A stretch of DNA of 64,000 nucleotides. Source: Bacteroidota bacterium. GTDB taxonomy: Bacteria > Bacteroidota > Bacteroidia > Cytophagales > Cytophagaceae. This document shows, in pieces, positions 27,281-36,231 of this stretch (within the stretch, counting starts at the first letter, position 1; the number at the start of each line of letters is the position of its first letter). Where the stretch lies: assembly GCA_023392125.1 (NCBI GenBank), contig JAEVZS010000032.1:18412-82411 (forward strand), in the 5' to 3' direction. The position numbers and the translations under genes were made by a program. The notes beneath the pieces were generated by a model that worked only from the letters and a program-made list of their open reading frames with translations, did not search any database and was not told the origin of the DNA.

Positions 27281-27643
27281 ATGAATAATGACCCCGAACT
27301 GGATGGAAAGTATCTAGGCACAATTACTAAAGATTTTGCGCTGGTTGCCGAAACATTAAAGGAGACAAGCTACCAGATCAGAGTCAGGAAATTTTCAGAC
27401 TTCCCGATTTTTCCGATCAGCAAGCTGGAACTTCCCATCGGGCAGCTGCTTATAGGGAGAAGAGAGCTGGCCATCAACTGGAATGTGTACGCTTCTTTTT
27501 TGGATGAATTTGTACAGCGCAAACTGGTCGAAAACGAATCCGAGTTTATTGCAGCGTATAAAAATCCGGATGAGTTCTGCTGCTTATTTGTAGTAGATAA
27601 CGATTTTACCAACTTTGTTTTTGTTCCCTATCCGGAAGACTAA
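27281..27643 (+). CDS. Small cytoplasmic protein of unknown function
   Basis: 120 residues from the ATG at 27281. The frame is open 117 bp further upstream, but that part is hydrophobic and irregular and reads through the promoter region of hmp, so the internal ATG (MNNDPELDGKYLGTI) is chosen. The protein is alpha/beta with LPIGQLLIGRRELAINWNVY and FCCLFVVDNDFTNFVFVPYP, which suggest a compact fold with a buried beta-sheet. No catalytic residues stand out. It is convergent with thiL and shares a hairpin with it. Confidence 0.75.
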   Translation: MNNDPELDGKYLGTITKDFALVAETLKETSYQIRVRKFSDFPIFPISKLELPIGQLLIGRRELAINWNVYASFLDEFVQRKLVENESEFIAAYKNPDEFCCLFVVDNDFTNFVFVPYPED

Positions 27644-27652
27644 AAAATAAAA

Positions 27653-27694
27653 GCGTCTGATATGGAAAGTTCACTCCGGATCAGACACTTTAAC
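27653..27694. terminator. Hairpin between convergent genes
   Basis: AAAG-GTCTGAT pairs with ATCAGAC-CTTT across an 18-base loop, between the stop codons at 27643 and 27711. Weak T-runs on both sides fit a shared bidirectional terminator. Confidence 0.55.
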
Positions 27695-27710
27695 TATTTA
27701 TTTTGGCGCT

Positions 27711-28748
27711 CTATTTTTCAAAATGCTTCCAGCCCTGAGCAGTAAGGGATACAATGTTGTTTTGTTTGGTGACCAGAGCAATACCTTCCGAAGACGGCAC
27801 CATATGTCCGATTACTGTAATATCCGGATGATTTTTGACTTTGGAAAAATCGTTCTGATCAATCGTAAAAAGAAGCTCATAATCTTCTCCCCCATTGAGA
27901 ATACAGGTAGTAGGATCCAGATGAAACTCCAGCGCGGTTTCATATGTCAGCTTATCCACCGGCAGCTTGTCTTCATAGATTCTGGCTCCCAGTCCCGATG
28001 CCCTGCATATATGAATCAGCTCTGAGGCAAGACCGTCAGAGATATCGATCATTGAAGTCGGTACAAGCCCCAGATCAGCAAACTGATGCATGATATCGGT
28101 TCTTGCTTCCGGCTTGAGCAGCCTGTGGACAATATAATCCTTGTCTTCCAGCTGCGGCTTCATATCCGGATTTACCATAAATTCCTGCTTTTCCCTTTCC
28201 AGTATCTGCAAGCCCATGTAGGCTCCGCCCAGATCTCCGGTCACACACAAAAGATCGTTTAGCCGGGCATTTTTGCGATAGGCAATGCGATCTTTACTGA
28301 CTTTTCCGATAGCAGTAATTGATATAATAAGTCCGGTAAGACTTGAAGTAGTATCTCCGCCTACCAGATCTACCTTATAGTTCTCGCATGCCGCAGCGAT
28401 ACCTTTGTACAATTCCAGAATGGCTTCGGCAGAAAAACGGCTGCTTACTGCCACACTTACCGTAATCTGTTCCGGAATAGCATTCATCGCAGCAATATCG
28501 GAAATATTCACAGCCACTGCCTTATATCCCAGGTGTTTTAGCGGAGTATATGTCATATCAAAATGAACACCTTCTACCAGCATATCCGTCGATACTACCG
28601 TAAGCATTTCTCCATCCCCTATTACCGCCGCATCGTCCCCGATTCCTTCTACTGTAGAAGCATTGTACCGGACCACATCTTTTTTGAGCAGGTCAATCAG
28701 ACCAAATTCACCAATTTCAGACAATTCCGTTCTTTTTTCTGAATTCAT
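27711..28748 (-). CDS. thiL: Thiamine-monophosphate kinase
   Basis: 345 residues of the PurM/ThiL ATP-binding fold. Visible signatures are SEIGEFGLIDLL at the start, GIGDDAAVI (metal and ATP binding), VVSTDMLVEGVHFDMTYT, AVNISDIAAMNAIPEQITVSVA, LVGGDTTSS, and ISDGLASELIHIC with GGEDYELLFTI near the C-terminus. It phosphorylates thiamine monophosphate to the active diphosphate cofactor in the cytoplasm. It stands alone, with a promoter region divergent from the small lipoprotein genes at 28898. Confidence 0.95.
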   Translation of the reverse strand: MNSEKRTELSEIGEFGLIDLLKKDVVRYNASTVEGIGDDAAVIGDGEMLTVVSTDMLVEGVHFDMTYTPLKHLGYKAVAVNISDIAAMNAIPEQITVSVAVSSRFSAEAILELYKGIAAACENYKVDLVGGDTTSSLTGLIISITAIGKVSKDRIAYRKNARLNDLLCVTGDLGGAYMGLQILEREKQEFMVNPDMKPQLEDKDYIVHRLLKPEARTDIMHQFADLGLVPTSMIDISDGLASELIHICRASGLGARIYEDKLPVDKLTYETALEFHLDPTTCILNGGEDYELLFTIDQNDFSKVKNHPDITVIGHMVPSSEGIALVTKQNNIVSLTAQGWKHFEK

Positions 28749-28897
28749 TTCAATTAAAACTATTTTTTCTGTTTACCTTTTCAGCAGCAAAGGTACAAAT
28801 AGGTAAACATAGTTTCTTAAAATCAGGTTAAGCTTTACTATTCTCTTCATAAATAATAGTAAATTTGCAATCTGTTTATTTAGTAAATCAAAGATAT

Positions 28898-29041
28898 ATG
28901 AAAAAGTTTCTGATCGGCCTTCTCTTACTTTCCTTCCTTGGCGGCATAGCAGCTTCATGCACTACCAGAGCAAGACCCGAGTGTAAAAAGAATGTAAAAA
29001 AAATCAAAAAAATGCGTAAGCAGGGACGCATCGGGGTATAA
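28898..29041 (+). CDS. Very small basic lipoprotein 1
   Basis: 47 residues. MKKFLIGLLLLSFLGGIAAS ends in a lipobox-like SC at Cys21, followed by a short, strongly basic tail with ECKKNVKKIKKMRKQ. A mature peptide of about 27 residues tethered by lipid is predicted. It is followed 21 bp later by a second gene of the same design. Coding is supported by the clean start, signal peptide and paralogy; function unknown. Confidence 0.65.
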   Translation: MKKFLIGLLLLSFLGGIAASCTTRARPECKKNVKKIKKMRKQGRIGV

Positions 29042-29062
29042 TAATCTAACGAATGTACTATT

Positions 29063-29212
29063 ATGAATAAGCTACGTATCAATTTCTTTACTGTCTTGTT
29101 TGGTCTGACACTTATCGGTATGACATGTACAGCCATAACCTGTACCAAGTCAAGCGCTAAATGTAAGAAAGATGCAAAAAAAGTGAAGCAGCGACAGTCC
29201 GGCTGGCGCTAG
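29063..29212 (+). CDS. Very small basic lipoprotein 2
   Basis: 49 residues with an N-terminal hydrophobic segment (FFTVLFGLTLIGMTCTAITC) giving possible lipobox cysteines, then KSSAKCKKDAKKVKQRQ, which matches the tail of the preceding protein (C-K-K-x-x-K-K-x-K). The two are a tandem duplicate. They probably sit in a membrane with a positively charged tail facing the periplasm. Confidence 0.65.
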   Translation: MNKLRINFFTVLFGLTLIGMTCTAITCTKSSAKCKKDAKKVKQRQSGWR

Positions 29213-29384
29213 GTCAGCACACTTTCCTGTGTTCCCCGATACCTGCCGGATCTGTCAGACAGCTGTGAGGGGTTTTCAAAGTGCTATTTTTTTGCTAGTT
29301 TTATGGACTGGCTTCAGGAACAGAAGCAGGCATGTTATTTGTTGTATAACATAGTGTAATCTATTTTATATAAAGGTTAAATCA

Positions 29385-29711
29385 ATGATTGCAGTTACAG
29401 ATAAAGCGAAAGAGCATATTCACGCGCTTCGGCAGCAGGAAGGATACAGCGCTGAGTTCAATATCCGGGTTTCGGTAAAGGGGGGCGGCTGCAGCGGCCT
29501 CATGTATGATCTGAAATTTGATAATCAGACTTCCGAAGCGGATCAGATATTTGAAGACAAGGGTGTTAAAGTCATGGTAGACAAGAAAAGTCTGCTGTAT
29601 CTGGCTGGTACTACTCTTGATTTTTCGGATGGATTAAATGGCAAGGGGTTTCATTTTGTAAACCCGAATGCTTCACGGACCTGTGGTTGCGGTGAAAGCT
29701 TTTCTATCTGA
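29385..29711 (+). CDS. A-type iron-sulfur carrier protein (IscA/SufA/ErpA family)
   Basis: 108 residues, full length for the family. The three ligand cysteines are at C36 (KGGGCSGLMYDL), C100 and C102 (TCGCGESF), the canonical C-x63-CGC pattern. Such proteins receive [2Fe-2S] or [4Fe-4S] clusters and hand them to apo-enzymes in the cytoplasm. It stands alone without other suf genes in the window, so IscA, SufA or ErpA cannot be told apart. It ends at a strong bidirectional terminator. Confidence 0.92.
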   Translation: MIAVTDKAKEHIHALRQQEGYSAEFNIRVSVKGGGCSGLMYDLKFDNQTSEADQIFEDKGVKVMVDKKSLLYLAGTTLDFSDGLNGKGFHFVNPNASRTCGCGESFSI

Positions 29712-29737
29712 TTTTATTACACAATATTAGTAAATAC

Positions 29738-29766
29738 AAAGAGGCAGCTTTCCCGGCTGCCTCTTT
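29738..29766. terminator. Bidirectional terminator
   Basis: AAAGAGGCAGC pairs perfectly with GCTGCCTCTTT (11 bp) around a 7-base loop, with T- or A-runs on either side. It lies between the convergent genes ending at 29711 and 29782. Confidence 0.9.
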
Positions 29767-29781
29767 GTATTATGGCTGCTG

Positions 29782-31545
29782 TTACAATGGCCAGAAAACC
29801 GGGCAAAAGAATACGATTTCGGCAATCAGGAGTAGTGTGATCGGGGTTCCGACCTTGATAAAATCCCTGAACTTATATTTTCCCGGACCATATACTAATA
29901 TGCAGGCAGGCTCCAACGGAGCGACCAGCGAAACAGACGCTCCGAGCATAATGGCAATGGCAAATGTCATAGGATTTACACCAAGCTGCTGGGCCGTTTC
30001 AATAGCTATAGGCAATACAACCAGGGCTGCTGCTGCATTCGACATAGGCTGGGTCAGAATCACAACCAATACCACAAAAGCCGCCAGAATGACATAAACT
30101 CCCATTGGTTCAAAAACTTTTACAATCAGATCAGACAGAAATTCGGACGCACCTGATTTTTTCATGGCCGTACCAAAAGCGCTCATACCACCAATCAATA
30201 TCAGCATGCGCCAGTCTATAAGCTGATAGGCGCGTTCCGGTCGTATTATCCCCAGGAGAATAATAATCAGAGTAGCCATCATAAAAGCTACAGCAAGGGG
30301 TATCAACTCAATACTGCCAACGATCACAGCCGCCATAAAAATCCCCAGGGCAATGTATCCTTTCTTTTCCTTATACAGATTTGGCTTGAAGTCATCCAGT
30401 ACAAGAAAGTCATTTTCTTCATCCAGCGCTTTGATTCTCTCCTTTTCTCCCTGCACCAGCAATAAGTCACCGGTCTGGATACAAAAATCTTCCAGCTTGG
30501 TCGTCAGCTCCTGATCCAGCCGATGCACAGCCAGTACCTCTACTCCATATCGTGACCTCAGCCGGGACTCTTTAATGATCGTCTTGACAAGACTGGAATT
30601 CGGTGTAACAAGGACTTCCGCGATCTGAAAACCATTAACCACTTTACCATCACCATCACCATGCAGTATATCCGCACGTATCGCAACCCCTTCAGATTCC
30701 TTAAGCTTCATAAGGCTGCTCATGACACAACTGATCAGAACCAGATCATTTTCCTTGAAAGTACTTTCCGCATCTATTTTGATCCGCTTATTATCTCTCA
30801 GCACACTAAGTACTTTAATATCCTTTTTCTGCAATTTGGACTCATGTACTTTCTGACCAATCAATGCCCCACCTTCCCGAATCTTTATCTCACTCATGTA
30901 GGTACGCCCCTCATCCTCTTCCATCGCTTCCGGCTTCTGCCTGGCCGGCACAAAAAACCTGCTGACGAAAATTATATAAACAGCGCCGGTAAAGAACAAG
31001 ATCAACCCCAGATGAGCGAATGAAAACATATTGAGCGTCGGAAGCCCGTATTGAGGCAAGGCGCTGCTTACCGCTACGTTGGTAGAGGTACCAATCAATG
31101 TGACAGTTCCACCTATAATGGACATAAAAGCCAGAGGCATCAGAATTTTGGACGGACTTATTTTTAACTTTTTAGAAAGTCCGAGCAAGGGCCCGATAAA
31201 GATCGCGGTAACCGTTGTATTGTTCATAAAAGCGGACAATATCCCCGGAAAGCCTGTCACCAGAAACATCAGGGCATTTCTTCTCCTGCTGATGATCCCG
31301 ACCATACGGGCTCCGATATCATCCAGCACGCCGGTTTCCATCAGTGTACCGCTGATTACGAAAATAGAGGATAAAATAACGATAAAGTCACTGCTGAAAC
31401 CGGCAAATGCTTCTTCAGGAGTAATAATCTTTGTCAGAATGAGTATTATCAACATAATGATGGTAATAACATCGACTGACAGTTTTTCCGTGGCAAAAAG
31501 TACCAAAACCATTACCAACAGCCCCAACACTAATGCAATTTCCAT
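29782..31545 (-). CDS. SLC13/DASS-family anion permease, paralog of the gene at 23546
   Basis: 587 residues, the same order of domains as the gene at 23546: membrane half (MNNTTVTAIFIGPLLGL, MSIIGGTVTLIGTSTNVAVS), two RCK_C-like domains (about 210-380), second membrane half (LIGGMSAFGTAMKKSGASEFL, MSNAAAALVVLPIAIETAQQL). The two share most residues in the membrane parts but differ more in the RCK_C region, so regulation or ligand may differ. Sulfate or dicarboxylate transport is the family's usual role. Confidence 0.88.
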   Translation of the reverse strand: MEIALVLGLLVMVLVLFATEKLSVDVITIIMLIILILTKIITPEEAFAGFSSDFIVILSSIFVISGTLMETGVLDDIGARMVGIISRRRNALMFLVTGFPGILSAFMNNTTVTAIFIGPLLGLSKKLKISPSKILMPLAFMSIIGGTVTLIGTSTNVAVSSALPQYGLPTLNMFSFAHLGLILFFTGAVYIIFVSRFFVPARQKPEAMEEDEGRTYMSEIKIREGGALIGQKVHESKLQKKDIKVLSVLRDNKRIKIDAESTFKENDLVLISCVMSSLMKLKESEGVAIRADILHGDGDGKVVNGFQIAEVLVTPNSSLVKTIIKESRLRSRYGVEVLAVHRLDQELTTKLEDFCIQTGDLLLVQGEKERIKALDEENDFLVLDDFKPNLYKEKKGYIALGIFMAAVIVGSIELIPLAVAFMMATLIIILLGIIRPERAYQLIDWRMLILIGGMSAFGTAMKKSGASEFLSDLIVKVFEPMGVYVILAAFVVLVVILTQPMSNAAAALVVLPIAIETAQQLGVNPMTFAIAIMLGASVSLVAPLEPACILVYGPGKYKFRDFIKVGTPITLLLIAEIVFFCPVFWPL

Positions 31546-31977
31546 GTTCTACTGAGTTTGTGTAAAAAGTTCTACTCTCCAAAAAGCGGGATTTTATTCA
31601 ATCAACTCAGTGTTGCAACAAAAAGTTAAGCCGGAATTTCAAAATAGTTTATGATGCTTTTATTCAGCCGTAAAAAGTTTCTTTTAATTTATCCGGCTTC
31701 TATCCGGATATAGGTCCAGGCACTTAAATGGCAGGTAGTTTCTTTTAAGAAGAACTAATCCGTACTCCTTAGCCAATGATATACAAAACGGTAATAGTCT
31801 TCACTTATGAAATACTAAATTAGATCATATCCTAGTCCTACAAACACAGGAGAACCTCTGACACCGGAAATCTGCACTACGATCTTGAGCCTTACGCTTT
31901 AAACTCTTTCCTTTAATGATTAAAAACAACTAAAAAAACACATAGAAAAACAAGCACCTGCATCCTATCCGGCTAAT
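31546..31977. other. Intergenic region without recognised content
   Basis: About 430 bp between two minus-strand genes. It must hold the promoter of the SLC13 gene that starts at 31545. No RNA gene, repeat or additional frame could be supported. Confidence 0.45.
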
Positions 31978-34368
31978 TCAGAGAGATATGACCGTCACTC
32001 CTGCCCCGCCTCTTTCTGCGTGTTCATCGGCCATGGCTTTAATCTGGGGAAAACGGCTCAGATGATTCCGGAGTACAGTGCGCAGGATACCATTGCCTTT
32101 ACCATGTACAATCCGGATTTCCGGAACAGAAAAAAGAATGGCATTATCCACCAGCGCATCTGCCAATGGAATAGCTTCTTCTGCTCTCATGCCCCTTACA
32201 TCGATAGAAGGCGAGAACTCGGAAAACTTTTCGTTCAGGTTCATTGAACGGGACGAAGAGACACTGCCCGTGTCTCCCAGCTGTTTTTTGTAGGCTTTCC
32301 TGCTTACTTTCTGGAGACGGCTGAGCTTTATTTTTGATTTGAGTGAACCGATCAGTATTTCTGCCTCATTGCCTTTCAGCGCAACAACTTCCCCAAGGGT
32401 ATCCTGTCCGATCACTCTGACCGCATCGCCTACAGCGATTTCTCCTTCTTCCGGCTCTATTCCGGCATCCGGCTCCTCAACAGGCTCCTGTCTGAGCTGG
32501 TCCGAAAACTTTTCCAGTTCCTTTCTCAGCTCTTTTGTCGGGTCCTTTTCCGCTTTACTTTCCCGGATCAGGCGTATGGTTTCCTCTATCTTCTGGTTAG
32601 CCTGGATTATAAGGATTTTGGCATCCTGGCGTGCCTGATTCATCAGCTTTTTGCGGTGTGTTTCCAAAAACGAATTTTGCTCCTCCAGCTTTTCAAGACG
32701 GCTTTTCAGAATCCGCTGCTGATTTTTCAATTCTTCCGTACGCCTCCTGACCTTGCTTTTCTCTTTTTCCAGCTCCTTTATCAGACGGTCGTATTCAACC
32801 TTATCATCTCCGATCTTGCTTACGGCCCGCTCAATAACTCCGGCCGGGATTCCCGTCTTACGGGCTATTTCTACGGCAAATGAGCTTCCGGGCTTGCCTG
32901 TTTCGAGCTGGTACTGCGGCTCGAGCAGATGCATATCAAAGAGCATGGCGGCATTAACCAGCCCTTCGGTGGTATCTGCCAGGGTTTTCAGATTGGCATA
33001 GTGCGTAGTAACTACTCCCCGCACCTGTTTGCTGTTGAGCTCCTCCAGCACTGCCTCGGCAATAGCCCCGCCATAATGCGGCTCGGTACCCGTACCAAAC
33101 TCATCGATCAGAATAAGCGTATTTTTATCCGCAAACTGCAGAAAATACTTCATGTTTTTCAGGTGGGAGCTATAGGTGCTCAGATCATTTTCCAGGGATT
33201 GCTCATCACCTATATCGATAAAAATATCCCTGAAGACTCCCAGAGCGCTTCCCTCTCCTACCGGTACGGGAAATCCGGACTGAAACATGTACTGAATCAG
33301 CCCGGTCGTTTTGAGCGCCACTGATTTTCCGCCGGCATTAGGCCCTGAAATCAGAATTATCCGCTGATTCTGATCAAGCTCCAACGACAGAGGAATCACG
33401 GACCGGTCTTGCCGGGTATGAGACAGGTATAACAACGGATGTCTGGCATCCCGCATTTTCAATGCCGGCTGTTTCTGAATTTCCGGTCTGATTGCTTTAA
33501 GCTGAGCGCATACAAGGGCTTTGGCTCTGATAAAATCCAGCAAACCAAGAAACACGTAAGCTTTGCGCAATTGCGGAATTTCCGGCCGAAACTCATTGCT
33601 AAGCCTGGTCAGTATTTTTATTATTTCCCGGCGCTCCGCATGCTCCAGCTCCCTGATCGCATTGTTAATCTCCAGTACCTGCGCCGGCTCAATAAATACA
33701 GTCTGTCCGGAAGCCGATTCATCCTGCACAAAGCCTCTGACTGCTCTTTTAAACTCGGCCCTTACCGGGACTACCATCCGGCCATTACGGATAGTTACTG
33801 AAAACTCATCGTCAATATATCCCTGCCGTTTTGCGTCGTTCAGCACTTTGTCCAGTTCTCTGCGAACACGGTTTTGTTCCTGCTGAAGGTTTTTTCTGAT
33901 CTCCGCCAGCGCAGGCGAGGCATTGGCACGAACAATACCATGATCATCAATCACACGATCTATCGAGCGGATCAGGTGCTGGTCGAGACTGACTCCGTCC
34001 CGTAAAGCAGCCAGCCGGGGAAAACGTTCTTCATTGCCTTCCAGAAAGCTTATACAGGCTACAATAGTCTGCATGGAAATTTTCAGATTCTGAAATTCCT
34101 CCGGACTTAAAAAGGCTCCTTCCGGCCGGAGCTTATCCAATACAGGATGTACATTAATATAGTTTTGCGTAGGAAAAGACAGCCCTTCGGCAAGTATTTG
34201 CATATATTCGCTGGTCTGATCGACAAGTCTTGTAATCAGGTCGCTATCCGACGAGAACTGAATTTTATCTATATAACCTTTGCCCAGGCTGCTGAGGCAC
34301 TGCCCGCTTACCATTTCCCTGATCTGATCAAACCCCAGCTTGATTTCTATATTTTTTGGATATAACAT
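31978..34368 (-). CDS. mutS2: MutS2 family ATPase / Smr endonuclease
   Basis: 796 residues: MutS-like clamp and lever helices (1-300), an ABC-type ATPase with Walker A ISGPNAGGKS (about 337-345) and Walker B TLILIDEFGTGTEP (about 413-425), a long coiled coil (about 520-620), an SH3-like KOW region (IAVGDAVRVIGQDTLGEVV), and a C-terminal Smr nuclease domain (about 722-796, IDVRGMRAEEAI and RIVHGKGNGILR). It lacks the MutS mismatch-recognition domain. Described roles of MutS2 are suppression of recombination and rescue of collided ribosomes. It ends shortly before 31977 with no clear terminator. Confidence 0.95.
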   Translation of the reverse strand: MLYPKNIEIKLGFDQIREMVSGQCLSSLGKGYIDKIQFSSDSDLITRLVDQTSEYMQILAEGLSFPTQNYINVHPVLDKLRPEGAFLSPEEFQNLKISMQTIVACISFLEGNEERFPRLAALRDGVSLDQHLIRSIDRVIDDHGIVRANASPALAEIRKNLQQEQNRVRRELDKVLNDAKRQGYIDDEFSVTIRNGRMVVPVRAEFKRAVRGFVQDESASGQTVFIEPAQVLEINNAIRELEHAERREIIKILTRLSNEFRPEIPQLRKAYVFLGLLDFIRAKALVCAQLKAIRPEIQKQPALKMRDARHPLLYLSHTRQDRSVIPLSLELDQNQRIILISGPNAGGKSVALKTTGLIQYMFQSGFPVPVGEGSALGVFRDIFIDIGDEQSLENDLSTYSSHLKNMKYFLQFADKNTLILIDEFGTGTEPHYGGAIAEAVLEELNSKQVRGVVTTHYANLKTLADTTEGLVNAAMLFDMHLLEPQYQLETGKPGSSFAVEIARKTGIPAGVIERAVSKIGDDKVEYDRLIKELEKEKSKVRRRTEELKNQQRILKSRLEKLEEQNSFLETHRKKLMNQARQDAKILIIQANQKIEETIRLIRESKAEKDPTKELRKELEKFSDQLRQEPVEEPDAGIEPEEGEIAVGDAVRVIGQDTLGEVVALKGNEAEILIGSLKSKIKLSRLQKVSRKAYKKQLGDTGSVSSSRSMNLNEKFSEFSPSIDVRGMRAEEAIPLADALVDNAILFSVPEIRIVHGKGNGILRTVLRNHLSRFPQIKAMADEHAERGGAGVTVISL

Positions 34369-34487
34369 GCTCCTTTTACGCTGTCTTTAATGGCTGAAAC
34401 AGTAAAAATACACATTAAATCAGTATTCCGAACCGGCTGTAATGGTATAACACAGCGCCTGCTTGACATTTCCGGCTTTTTTTGCAT

Positions 34488-34522
34488 AAAAAAACAGAAG
34501 CCTTACGGGGCTTCTGTTTTTA
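34488..34522. terminator. Strong hairpin terminator upstream of mutS2
   Basis: AAAAACAGAAGCC pairs with GGCTTCTGTTTTT around a short loop, with T-run on both strands. It lies 120 bp upstream of the mutS2 start and 300 bp before nhaA, with no gene ending at it inside the window, so it may end a small unrecognised transcript or stop read-through. The rest of 34369-34835 shows nothing more. Confidence 0.7.
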
Positions 34523-34835
34523 TGAACTCTTTTCAGATTGTTCAACTTTGCTCGGAAACAGTGTATTCAATCCTCAATCGCCTCTTTCTGTCTGCTCATA
34601 TACTGCTTCCTGTTTTATTAACCGGGAGCAACAGCAAAAGGTTTCTGATACATCCTAAAAAACAAATAACATGTTAATTACCAACAAATAACACCATATC
34701 ACCAGACAGCGTATTCTTTATTTTTTTACCGGCCTGAATAACTAATCCGGAAAAATTCCTCTTGTTATAGCAGAATAAATTGAGTTTTCTTAAGCAGGTT
34801 TTATATATTCAGATTTTGAAACATCGTAATTAACC

Positions 34836-36176
34836 ATGAATTCTCCCAAAACTTACCCGATTGATCGTATCGTATATCCTTTACAGCGTTTTATAAAGCA
34901 GGAAAAATCCGGCGGCATCGTACTTGGTATCAGTGTAGTCATTGCTCTTTTTCTGGCAAATTCCCCCTGGGCAGAGTCCTATTTTCATTTTTTTGAACAT
35001 CGTCTTGCTTTTCAGCTCAACGGCAAACCTTACCTGGAGTATACGCTGCATCACTGGATCAATGACGGGCTTATGGCTATTTTCTTTTTTGTGGTAGGTC
35101 TGGAGCTAAAACGGGAGATTGTAGGCGGTGAGCTGGCTAATCCACGGAAAGCCCTGCTGCCAATTATCGCAGCAATGGGAGGTATGGTCGTACCTGCTAC
35201 GATTTATCTGATTCTTAATCCGCGCGGTGAGCAGCATGCAGGCTGGGGTATTCCCATGGCTACGGATATCGCTTTTGCACTGGGAGTTTTATACATGCTG
35301 GGCAGCCGCATACCGCTTTCACTCAAAGTATTTCTGACAGCGCTTGCCATTGTGGATGATCTGGGCGCTGTGCTGGTTATTGCTTTTTTCTATACGTCTG
35401 ATATTTCCGTTATAAGCCTTCTGATCGGTTTGGGCTGCGCAGGCATCATGTTTGCCGGAAACCTGCTTGGAGTCCGCAATATCCTGTTTTATGGCATTCT
35501 GGGAATAGCCGGCGTCTGGACAGCTTTTCTCCTGTCCGGAGTGCATGCAACCATAGCTTCGGTACTGGCAGCTTTTACCATACCGGCCGATGTATCCATC
35601 AAAGAGAATGTTCTGATCACCAAGATTCAGTATTATCTTAACCGTTTCAAAGGTATAGACCCCAACGACAAGATTCCGACGCTTACCGGCTCCCAGCTGC
35701 AGATTCTGGAAGAGGTAATCGAGGATACGAAGGCTGCTATTCCCCCTCTGCAACGTCTGGAACATGCTATTCATCCCTTTGTTACCTTTTTCATCCTGCC
35801 AGTTTTCGCTCTGGCCAATGCGGGTGTTTCCCTTGCAATAGACCCGGAGCAGCTGCTCAGCTCCAATGTAGCCATTGGCGTAGGTCTTGGATTGCTGATT
35901 GGAAAAGTTATCGGAGTAGCGGGTACCACCCTGCTGTTTATCAAGCTTGGCGTTGCTCCGTTCCCCAATGGAATGACTGTCCGCAATCTCTTTGGTCTTG
36001 GCCTGCTGGCTTCTATCGGCTTTACCATGTCTCTGTTTGTAACCTCACTGGCTTTTACTTCCGAAGAATTTATCGCTCAGGCTAAAATCGGCATTTTCTC
36101 GGCTTCCATTATCGGCGGGATACTGGGCTATATTGTCTTGCGCAATACAACTCCATCCAATCAAGAAATACATTAA
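34836..36176 (+). CDS. nhaA: Na+/H+ antiporter NhaA
   Basis: 446 residues with about 12 hydrophobic segments. Family signatures: FIKQEKSGGIVLG, LANSPWAESY, HHWINDGLMAIFFFVVGLELKREI, GWGIPMATDIAFALGVLYML (substrate-binding Asp in MATDIAF), ALAIVDDLGAVLVIAFFYT with the paired aspartates, and PFVTFFILPVFALANAGV. It expels sodium in exchange for protons in the inner membrane. It is somewhat longer than the enterobacterial protein because of an insert near residues 255-305, common in Bacteroidota. It stands alone, with a hairpin after the stop. Confidence 0.97.
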   Translation: MNSPKTYPIDRIVYPLQRFIKQEKSGGIVLGISVVIALFLANSPWAESYFHFFEHRLAFQLNGKPYLEYTLHHWINDGLMAIFFFVVGLELKREIVGGELANPRKALLPIIAAMGGMVVPATIYLILNPRGEQHAGWGIPMATDIAFALGVLYMLGSRIPLSLKVFLTALAIVDDLGAVLVIAFFYTSDISVISLLIGLGCAGIMFAGNLLGVRNILFYGILGIAGVWTAFLLSGVHATIASVLAAFTIPADVSIKENVLITKIQYYLNRFKGIDPNDKIPTLTGSQLQILEEVIEDTKAAIPPLQRLEHAIHPFVTFFILPVFALANAGVSLAIDPEQLLSSNVAIGVGLGLLIGKVIGVAGTTLLFIKLGVAPFPNGMTVRNLFGLGLLASIGFTMSLFVTSLAFTSEEFIAQAKIGIFSASIIGGILGYIVLRNTTPSNQEIH

Positions 36177-36188
36177 CTGCTAATACAA

Positions 36189-36217
36189 CCTGTATGCAAA
36201 CCTCTTTTGCATACAGG
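36189..36217 (+). terminator. Hairpin after nhaA
   Basis: CCTGTATGCAAA pairs perfectly with TTTGCATACAGG (12 bp) around a 5-base loop, 13 bp after the nhaA stop. The following T-rich stretch is interrupted, and the kinase gene starts 15 bp later. Confidence 0.75.
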
Positions 36218-36231
36218 TATTCTTTCAAGAA

